From an uncultured Lachnospiraceae bacterium (lineage in GTDB: Bacteria; Bacillota; Clostridia; Lachnospirales; Lachnospiraceae): DNA of 9,452 nucleotides. This document shows, in pieces, positions 1-4,879 of this stretch. The position numbers and the translations under genes were made by a program. The DNA lies in the NCBI GenBank assembly GCA_910577445.1, contig CAJTMZ010000101.1, forward strand, positions 5,542 to 14,993. The letters run 5' to 3'. Every line of letters starts with the position of its first letter. Within the stretch, counting starts at the first letter, position 1. The notes under the pieces are model-generated. The model was not told the DNA's origin. It worked only from the letters and a program-made list of their open reading frames with translations, and did not search any database.

Positions 1-12
1 GCCTTAAGTGTA

Positions 13-36
13 CTTGAAAAATGTCCACATTACAAG
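13..36. promoter_or_regulatory. Imperfect dyad upstream of the LysR promoter (possible operator)
   Basis: AATGT-CC-ACATT (20-31) is an inverted repeat with 5-base arms. It is flanked by CTTG (13-16) and CAAG (33-36), which add an outer, slightly off-centre pair of arms. The centre lies about 55 bases upstream of the start site expected from the promoter at 46-74. That is where LysR-type regulators often bind to control their own gene. It does not match the ATAC-N7-GTAT form seen upstream of the MATE gene. It could equally be chance or the tail of an upstream transcript. Confidence 0.22.
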
Positions 37-45
37 AAATTAATA

Positions 46-74
46 TTCAAAATTTTACCGGTTTCATTTATAAT
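46..74 (+). promoter_or_regulatory. Sigma-A-type promoter of the LysR regulator
   Basis: TTCAAA (46-51) as -35 and a perfect TATAAT (69-74) as -10 are separated by 17 bases. Transcription would begin near position 81, giving a leader of about 85 bases before the ATG at 166. That leader contains the GC-rich palindrome at 97-125. A second -10-like hexamer, TATACT (89-94), has no matching -35. Confidence 0.5.
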
Positions 75-96
75 TGTGTCAAAGCGTCTATACTTT

Positions 97-125
97 TATC
101 CGGCGCGCCGGATACCGGCCGCGCC
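97..125 (+). promoter_or_regulatory. Overlapping GC-rich palindromes in the LysR leader
   Basis: Positions 97-114 form a perfect 18-base palindrome (TATCCGGCG followed by its exact complement), with an AscI-type GGCGCGCC core. Positions 102-125 form a second structure: GGCGCG pairs with CGCGCC and CCGG with CCGG around an ATA triloop, with one bulged C. The two structures share bases 102-114 and cannot form together. Both lie between the predicted start site (about 81) and the ribosome binding site (about 151-157). No U-run follows, so this is not a standard terminator. It may be a protein-binding site on DNA or a folding switch in the leader; neither is proven. Confidence 0.5.
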
Positions 126-165
126 GCCTGTACACAAACATCACATAAAAAGGGAGGGCATCAGA

Positions 166-1053
166 ATGGAATTACGGGTACTTCAATATTTTCTCGCTGT
201 CACAAGGGAACAGAGCATTTCCGGGGCGGCCCAGTTCCTGCATCTTTCACAGCCTACCCTTTCCAGACAGCTTAAAGATTTGGAGGACGAGCTGGGCAAA
301 CAGCTTTTTGTCCGCGGAAACCGTAAAGTTACCCTAACCGAAGAAGGCATGATTCTGCGCAAGCGCGCCGAGGAAGTGATGGAATTGATTGGCAAGGCAA
401 AGCACGAAATTGCCACAGCAGACGACGTTATCGAAGGAGATATTTATATCGGCGCCGGTGAGACGGACGCAGTGCGTTATCTCGCAAAGGCCGCCCGGGA
501 GCTGCAGAGGGATTATCCCAATGTCCGCTATCACATTTCCAGCGGGGATACCATCGACGTCCTTGAAAGCCTCGACAGGGGGCTGATTGATTTCGGGCTG
601 ATTTTCGGCCGGGTTGACGCGTCCAGATATGAATACCTGCGTTTTCCCGCCCCCGACAGCTATGGAATTTTAATGCGGAAGGACAGCCCGCTTGCCCGGA
701 AAAAATCCATATGTCCTGAAGATTTATGGGATAAGCCCCTTATGTTTAACCGGAATACCCACGACGGGGATATTCTTACCACCTGGCTTGGGAAGAGCCG
801 CTCTGAAATACAGCTAATCGCTACCTATAACCTGCTTTTTAACGCCTCTCTCATGGTGGACGAGGGGCTGGGCTATGCTTTTGCCCTCGATGGGCTGATT
901 AATGTCACCGGAAACAGCAATCTTTGTTTCCGCCCCCTATCTCCGCCGCTGTGCGCCGATATGAGCCTTTTATGGAAAAAGTATCAGGTCTTTTCCAGGG
1001 CGGCGCTGAAATTTCTTGAAAAGATGCAGGGAATGCCCGATTTTTCGGACTGA
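166..1053 (+). CDS. LysR-type transcriptional regulator
   Basis: This is a 295-residue DNA-binding regulator, the usual length for the LysR family. Residues 1-60 form the N-terminal winged helix-turn-helix: LQYFLAV, then SGAAQFLHLSQPTLSRQLKDLE as the helix-turn-helix, then LGKQLFVRG and LTEEG of the wing. A linker helix follows to about residue 90. The remaining 200 residues are the two-lobed effector-binding domain (for example the YIGAGETDAVRYL strand-helix and an LMRKDSPLA segment). The ATG at 166 is chosen because AGGGAGGG lies 8-14 bases upstream and the family N-terminus begins exactly here. An in-frame GTG at 76 would add 30 residues unlike the family and would fall at the promoter. 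It converges on the MATE pump gene, 64 bases away, and may regulate it (see the site at 2542-2556). The effector is unknown. Confidence 0.95.
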   Translation: MELRVLQYFLAVTREQSISGAAQFLHLSQPTLSRQLKDLEDELGKQLFVRGNRKVTLTEEGMILRKRAEEVMELIGKAKHEIATADDVIEGDIYIGAGETDAVRYLAKAARELQRDYPNVRYHISSGDTIDVLESLDRGLIDFGLIFGRVDASRYEYLRFPAPDSYGILMRKDSPLARKKSICPEDLWDKPLMFNRNTHDGDILTTWLGKSRSEIQLIATYNLLFNASLMVDEGLGYAFALDGLINVTGNSNLCFRPLSPPLCADMSLLWKKYQVFSRAALKFLEKMQGMPDFSD

Positions 1054-1117
1054 CGGGTTTGGAATAACAAAGAACGGAGATTTTTGCCGCTATCTTTATA
1101 AACGCTGCCCTATTTCC

Positions 1118-2461
1118 CTACGCCAATACTTTCGAAAATCCCCTTCTCCACAGCCACAAAGCCAGCGGCGCTCCCACGGCCTCCGCAAGAACAAACGCGC
1201 CCCAAATCAGGTTCAGGTTTCCGGACGCAAGCAAAAGCACTGCGAACACCAGCGGCAGAACCGCCTGTCTGGTCATCGTAATCACCATGCTGCCAAAGCC
1301 CATGGAAAGCCCCTGCAGCGCCGCCGCAATCACCAGCCCCGGTATTCCCACAAACCAGGCAAAAGCCAGAATGCGGAGAGCCGGAATCCCGATTTCCAGC
1401 ATATACTGCGACGCGTCAAAAATCTGAAGGACGGCGGCCGGAAAGAACACAAGAGCCGCGAAAAAGAGCAGATAAAGCAGCGCCCCGTATATCATCGCCC
1501 ACTTTACCGCGTCCGAAATACGCTTTCTGCTGCCCGCGCCGTAATTATAGGCAATGACGGGAATAAGCCCGTTGTTGATTCCGTGAACCCCCACTGTGCT
1601 GACGCTGTAAATACGGGTGCACACGCCGTATACCGCCACCGCCGTGGTGGAAAAGGCCAGTAAAATGGAGTTCATCAAAATACCCACAAAGGAAGTCAGC
1701 ACCTGCACCACCGTGGAGGGGATTCCCACTTTGAGAATGGTTTTCACGCTCTCCTTATCCGGATGAAAGGTAAAACCAAAAGGAATTTCCCTGTTCCACC
1801 GCCGGTTGATAAAAATTCCCGCTATCATCCCCACAATCTGGCCAATCACAGTGGCCATTGCCGCTCCCAGCGTCCCCATTGCCGGCAGCCCGAACCATCC
1901 GAATATAAAGATTGGGTCAAGAATCAGATTGGTGACGGAAGCCGCGGAAAGGGTAAAAAGAAACAGTCCTGAACGTCCGCTTGCAATCACAAAACGGTCA
2001 AACACCCACTGCCCCATCTGCCCGAAAGAAAACAGCATGCATACCGTCAGATATCTGACGCCATGGTCCGCGATAACTTTGTTTCCGCCCGACTGCCATT
2101 CAAAATAAGGCCGTACCAGAAAAAGGCACAAAACCATGATAATTACCCAGGAGCATAATGCTATAAAAATGGCCGCATCCGCCGCCCGGCGTACCTCATC
2201 CGGTTTTCTTTTTCCCAGAGCCCTTGAAATCACCGCGTTCAGCCCCACCGCATTGCCAAGTCCCAAAGCCGATACCAGCATCTGGACGGGCGCCGCCAGT
2301 GAAAGCGCTGTCAGAGCGTCCTCGGAAACCCGCGAAATAAACATGGAATCCACAAAGTTATACAGCGAATTGATAAACAGACTGAGCATCAGCGGAATCC
2401 CTGTAAAAAGAATCAGCCTGCTCATTTTCTGCGTCCCCATAATGTTTTCTTCCTGCCTCAT
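1118..2461 (-). CDS. MATE-family multidrug efflux transporter (MepA-like)
   Basis: About 447 residues, the normal length for a 12-helix MATE antiporter in the cytoplasmic membrane. These pumps expel drugs or other organic cations using a sodium or proton gradient. Twelve hydrophobic segments are visible, starting with LILFTGIPLMLSLFINSLYNFVDSMF. Family marks include the early P-L-M-L and YNFVDSMFIS region, a GLPAMGTLGAAMATVIGQ segment, and GLIPVIAYNYGAG in the second half, typical of the MepA/NorM branch. Three starts are possible: 2470 has no spaced ribosome binding site, 2461 has AGGA eight bases upstream, and 2440 has AGGAAG eight bases upstream. The choice between the last two is open. 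It sits downstream of the YjbR gene by about 120 bases and has a candidate promoter and LysR-type site of its own. No clear terminator is visible in the 64 bases separating it from the LysR gene. The substrate cannot be read from sequence. Confidence 0.93.
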   Translation of the reverse strand: MRQEENIMGTQKMSRLILFTGIPLMLSLFINSLYNFVDSMFISRVSEDALTALSLAAPVQMLVSALGLGNAVGLNAVISRALGKRKPDEVRRAADAAIFIALCSWVIIMVLCLFLVRPYFEWQSGGNKVIADHGVRYLTVCMLFSFGQMGQWVFDRFVIASGRSGLFLFTLSAASVTNLILDPIFIFGWFGLPAMGTLGAAMATVIGQIVGMIAGIFINRRWNREIPFGFTFHPDKESVKTILKVGIPSTVVQVLTSFVGILMNSILLAFSTTAVAVYGVCTRIYSVSTVGVHGINNGLIPVIAYNYGAGSRKRISDAVKWAMIYGALLYLLFFAALVFFPAAVLQIFDASQYMLEIGIPALRILAFAWFVGIPGLVIAAALQGLSMGFGSMVITMTRQAVLPLVFAVLLLASGNLNLIWGAFVLAEAVGAPLALWLWRRGFSKVLA

Positions 2462-2512
2462 ACCTGTCATCCTTTCCCGTTCTCTGCCATATTGTCATGC
2501 AGCTTTATGTTC

Positions 2513-2541
2513 AGTTTAATCGGGAAAGCAGAAAATAGCAA
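2513..2541 (-). promoter_or_regulatory. Weak promoter upstream of the MATE gene
   Basis: On the minus strand TTGCTA (2541-2536) and TAAACT (2518-2513) are 17 bases apart, each matching four of six consensus bases. A weak promoter touching the dyad at 2542-2556 is what an activator-dependent gene would show. Transcription would begin near 2506, about 45 bases before the start codon at 2461. Confidence 0.33.
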
Positions 2542-2556
2542 ATACCTATATTGTAT
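2542..2556. promoter_or_regulatory. Candidate LysR-type regulator binding site (ATAC-N7-GTAT)
   Basis: ATACCTATATTGTAT matches the T-N11-A, ATAC-N7-GTAT form known for binding sites of several LysR-type regulators. It directly abuts the weak -35 box of the MATE gene, centred about 43 bases upstream of the predicted start site. The only LysR-type gene in the window lies just beyond the MATE gene, in convergent orientation. The short motif could occur by chance in AT-rich DNA; the position is the stronger argument. Confidence 0.42.
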
Positions 2557-2580
2557 ATTCTTCCATTACTTTGAGGCATA

Positions 2581-2955
2581 TTAATTTTTCTTCTTTTTCT
2601 TTGACGCGGTCGCCTGAAAGCTTACGTCAATTAAATCAAATACCGTATCCGCTTCCACCGTACCGTCCAAAAGCACCGTAATCCAGTGCGCCTTATTCAT
2701 ATGGTAAGCCGGAAAAATGCCCGGCCTTTGGGTAAGCACATCATGGAACATTCTGTCGTCAATTTTCAGGTTGATGGCGTCCACATACTTATCTCCCGAA
2801 AGCCCCAGCTTTTCTCCTTTTACTTCCATCACCAGCGCGAACCACTTCCTGTTGTCGCTGTGGCGTAAGACCGCGTCTTTGTCGTCGTTTTCCCAGGGGT
2901 ATTCCGGGGAAGCCTTATATTTCCTGTATATGTGTGAAAAAACCGTTTCCCGCAT
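2581..2955 (-). CDS. MmcQ/YjbR family protein
   Basis: A 124-residue cytosolic protein of the MmcQ/YjbR family, which has a CyaY-like alpha/beta fold. Some members are annotated as DNA-binding, but the cellular role is not established. Family marks are YPW (19-21), AVLRHSDNRKWFALVM (28-43), LGLSGDKYVDAINLKID (50-66) and the signature FPAYHMNKAHWITVLLDG (81-98), ending with LIDVSF (108-113). The tail ends in five lysines. The ATG at 2955 has AAGGAGG six bases upstream and starts where the family starts. An in-frame ATG at 3015 would begin almost at the predicted transcription start, so the longer form is unlikely. It is transcribed divergently from the P-loop kinase-like gene. No terminator is obvious after its stop, so read-through into the MATE gene is possible. 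Confidence 0.93.
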   Translation of the reverse strand: MRETVFSHIYRKYKASPEYPWENDDKDAVLRHSDNRKWFALVMEVKGEKLGLSGDKYVDAINLKIDDRMFHDVLTQRPGIFPAYHMNKAHWITVLLDGTVEADTVFDLIDVSFQATASKKKKKN

Positions 2956-3027
2956 TCCAAACCTCCTTCTCTCATTCTTTTCGCTTCTCAGATTTCTGCC
3001 GCGCAGCCCCGGCATTTATGTCTCCTA

Positions 3028-3056
3028 ATTATAGCAGGCTTACGTTTCCTTTACAA
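3028..3056 (-). promoter_or_regulatory. Promoter of the YjbR-family gene
   Basis: On the minus strand TTGTAA (3056-3051) and a perfect TATAAT (3033-3028) are separated by exactly 17 bases. Transcription would start near 3021, giving a leader of about 65 bases to the ATG at 2955. This supports the shorter start chosen for that gene. Confidence 0.65.
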
Positions 3057-3105
3057 TTTTCTCCTTAACGAATCATATATTTTGCTTTTTATTGATTTAA
3101 TCCGG

Positions 3106-3134
3106 TTGCGTCTTAAATAATAAAACACTATAAT
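3106..3134 (+). promoter_or_regulatory. Promoter of the P-loop kinase-like gene
   Basis: TTGCGT (3106-3111) and a perfect TATAAT (3129-3134) are separated by 17 bases, about 45 bases ahead of the ATG at 3180. It lies back to back with the YjbR promoter, the two -35 boxes being 49 bases apart. Confidence 0.68.
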
Positions 3135-3179
3135 TTAACCAGAGATTCTACAAAACAAATTCATGGGAGAAACACAAAG

Positions 3180-3725
3180 ATGGAAAAACAGGTGATTCAT
3201 ATTTACGGGGCGTCCGGTTCAGGGACTTCCACTATCGGAAGGTTTATCTGTGAAAAAACAGGATATTTTTTTATGGACACGGATGATTATTTCTGGGAGC
3301 CGACCAATCCCCCCTTTACTGCCAAGCGAAAAATCTCAGACAGAATTGCACTGATGAGAAGAGATATTGCAAAGTATGAATCGGTGGTTATTTCCGGTTC
3401 GCTTGTTGACTGGGGAGACGAGTTAATCCCCTTATTTACTCTTGCCGTCCGGGTGGAAACCGATACCGCGGTACGGATTGAGAGGCTGAAAAAAAGAGAG
3501 CGGGAGCGTTTTGGAAACCGGATTGATACAGGCGGCGATATGTTTGAAAATCACCGGGAATTTATTGAATGGGCGGCTTCCTATGACAGCGGCGGCCTGG
3601 ATATGAGAAGCAAGGCAAAACATGACGAATGGCAAAAGCTGCTGCAGTGCCCGCAGATTCTGCTGGACGGGAATCAGCCTGCGGAAAAAAATTTTGAATA
3701 TTTGGCAGCAGCTTCTGCTTTTTAA
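3180..3725 (+). CDS. P-loop nucleotide-kinase-like protein
   Basis: A 181-residue protein with the layout of small P-loop kinases of the adenylate/shikimate kinase type. The phosphate-binding loop is near the N-terminus at residues 10-18 (GASGSGTST). The DTDDYFW segment (33-39), followed by NPPFTAKR (43-50), resembles a substrate-binding region. VVISGSLVDWGDELIPLF (69-86) is the second core strand and loop. The basic helix ERLKKRERERFG (101-112) looks like the lid or arginine-rich region. FIEWAASYDSGG and a C-terminal CPQILLDG strand complete the fold. Position 16, where most Walker A motifs have lysine, is threonine. I recall related proteins, usually annotated only as ATP-binding or adenylate-kinase-like, having the same feature, but could not check. 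GGGAGA lies nine bases before the ATG. It appears to be a single-gene unit, and the substrate is unknown. Confidence 0.85.
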   Translation: MEKQVIHIYGASGSGTSTIGRFICEKTGYFFMDTDDYFWEPTNPPFTAKRKISDRIALMRRDIAKYESVVISGSLVDWGDELIPLFTLAVRVETDTAVRIERLKKRERERFGNRIDTGGDMFENHREFIEWAASYDSGGLDMRSKAKHDEWQKLLQCPQILLDGNQPAEKNFEYLAAASAF

Positions 3726-3739
3726 TGCCAAAGTCTGTG

Positions 3740-3780
3740 TTGAATTATTAAAATGCCCGGAACGCATAATTAGTTCCAGG
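3740..3780 (-). terminator. Rho-independent terminator of the lipoprotein-ArsC-HEPN operon
   Basis: On the minus strand CCTGGAAC (3780-3773) pairs with GTTCCGGG (3763-3756), an 8-bp stem with one U-G pair, around a 9-base loop. A T-rich tail, CATTTTAATAATT, follows. The 5' arm lies inside the last codons and stop of the HEPN gene (stop at 3770-3772). On the plus strand no T-run follows, so it is not an obvious terminator for the kinase-like gene ending at 3725. Confidence 0.5.
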
Positions 3781-4486
3781 CTATATCGGATGTTATAATC
3801 CCCGCACCGCTGGCCGCCCTCTCTATCACGGCAAAAAATTTCGACGCGGCGTCAAACACGTCGCACAAACGAAATTCGTCGTAACTTTTTTCTTCCACGG
3901 ACCATCCTCTGTGCACAAACTGATTGCGTATTTTTCTGACCTTGTCTATGTAGGCCAGCTCGTTTCCCAGCGCTTTTTCCAAATCGCACTGACAGCACTG
4001 TCCGATTTTTCTGAGATAAAACGTAATTTCATTGCTGCCCTTTTCTTTTCGTCCCAGAGAAATCGAGCGTTCCTCACAGAACCATTTCGCAATTTCATTC
4101 AGGGAGGACTCCAGATAAGAAAGTACCAACAGCAGTAACGTGCATTTATTGACATCACGGGAAAGCCGCTCCCACGTAAATACCGGCGAAAACATATAGG
4201 CTGGGTCAAATAAATCATCTATTTCCTTTTCCGTGCGCTTTTCTTCCCCGCGGCGGCCTTTTATCAGCTCAAAGGAAACCTCCGAATCGTCAATCAGCGT
4301 TTTCAGCTTATCTTCCAGCCGGCACAATACAAAAACGCAATAATCGTTAATTTCTGCCAGTTCCTCCTCATATTTCACAAAAGGATATACGGAACTGGCA
4401 CTGCAGAACAAAGAATACGGCAAATCCATATCTTCACACAATCCCCGGCTCTGAACCAGGCCCTCTTTATCAAAATATACTTTCAT
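3770..4486 (-). CDS. HEPN-type domain protein of unknown function
   Basis: A 238-residue, mostly helical, soluble protein with no signal peptide. Its C-terminal half has the layout of a HEPN domain: a long hydrophobic helix (about residues 112-137, including LLLLVLSYLESSLNEIAKWF), then a helix ending in RNQFVH (187-192). This fits the R-x4-6-H motif that forms the active site in HEPN ribonucleases, here with the common R-N pair. An acidic helix follows (YDEFRLCDVFDAASKFFAVIE). The N-terminal 110 residues are not recognised. The ATG at 4486 is chosen because AAGGAAGG lies just upstream. An in-frame ATG at 4522 would overlap the preceding gene. It is the last gene of a leftward operon, ten bases after the ArsC-like gene. 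HEPN proteins include toxins, phage-defence RNases and non-catalytic helpers. No MNT-type nucleotidyltransferase partner lies next to it, so a toxin-antitoxin role is not supported by context. Confidence 0.72.
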   Translation of the reverse strand: MKVYFDKEGLVQSRGLCEDMDLPYSLFCSASSVYPFVKYEEELAEINDYCVFVLCRLEDKLKTLIDDSEVSFELIKGRRGEEKRTEKEIDDLFDPAYMFSPVFTWERLSRDVNKCTLLLLVLSYLESSLNEIAKWFCEERSISLGRKEKGSNEITFYLRKIGQCCQCDLEKALGNELAYIDKVRKIRNQFVHRGWSVEEKSYDEFRLCDVFDAASKFFAVIERAASGAGIITSDIAWN

Positions 4487-4496
4487 GGCACCTTCC

Positions 4497-4865
4497 TTAA
4501 CTATGCATTGCTCCGCCGCCAATCTTTTCAGCCCACTCAGCCTCCCTGAAGCCTACAAGCACCGTCTCGCCGTCAACTATTATGGGACGCTTCACAAGCA
4601 TACCGTTTCCGGCAAGGAGCGCTATCTGCTCCTCCTCGCTCATAGCCGGAAGTTTGTCCTTAAGCTGCATTTCTTTATATAAAACGCCGCTTGTATTAAA
4701 AAACTTTTTAAGCGGAAGTCCGCTCTTTTTATGCCATTCCTTTAATTCCTCTCCGGTAGGACGCCTCTCGGCAATATGGCGGTCCGTATAGGTAATGTTA
4801 TTTGCGTCCAGCCATTTTCTGGCTTTTTGACAGGTGGAACATTTGGGGTATTGTATAAACAGCAT
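4497..4865 (-). CDS. ArsC/Spx-family thioredoxin-fold protein
   Basis: A 122-residue cytosolic protein of the arsenate reductase (ArsC)/Spx/YffB family. The N-terminal redox motif is C9-S-T-C12 in YPKCSTCQKARKWLD, and the C-terminal KRP motif (92-94, then IIVDG) is the usual family mark. The middle has the helical insert with SGLPLKKFFNTSG (48-60). Relatives include arsenate reductases that use glutathione or thioredoxin and Spx, which binds RNA polymerase under oxidative stress. The sequence cannot decide between these, and there are no arsenic genes nearby. AAAGGAGG lies eight bases before the ATG and overlaps the stop region of the lipoprotein gene. It is the middle gene of a three-gene operon: 14 bases after the LysM lipoprotein and 10 bases before the HEPN gene. 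Confidence 0.94.
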   Translation of the reverse strand: MLFIQYPKCSTCQKARKWLDANNITYTDRHIAERRPTGEELKEWHKKSGLPLKKFFNTSGVLYKEMQLKDKLPAMSEEEQIALLAGNGMLVKRPIIVDGETVLVGFREAEWAEKIGGGAMHS

Positions 4866-4879
4866 AAGTAAATCCTCCT

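Noticed and set aside
76..165. Extension of the LysR protein to a GTG at 76
   Set aside because: The 30 extra residues do not resemble the family, the GTG lies at the predicted -10 box, and the ATG at 166 has a strong ribosome binding site.
1016..1663. A 215-codon plus-strand open frame overlapping the MATE gene
   Set aside because: The translation is rich in R, H, Q and P with no domain signs, which is typical of an antisense shadow. The MATE reading on the other strand is unambiguous.
2956..3015. Longer start for the YjbR-family gene at 3015
   Set aside because: The predicted transcription start is near 3021, leaving no room for a ribosome binding site. The ATG at 2955 has AAGGAGG at ideal spacing.
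3770..4865. HEPN plus ArsC-like pair as a toxin-antitoxin module
   Set aside because: The ArsC/Spx-like protein is not a known antitoxin type, and no MNT nucleotidyltransferase is adjacent. Close spacing alone is not enough.
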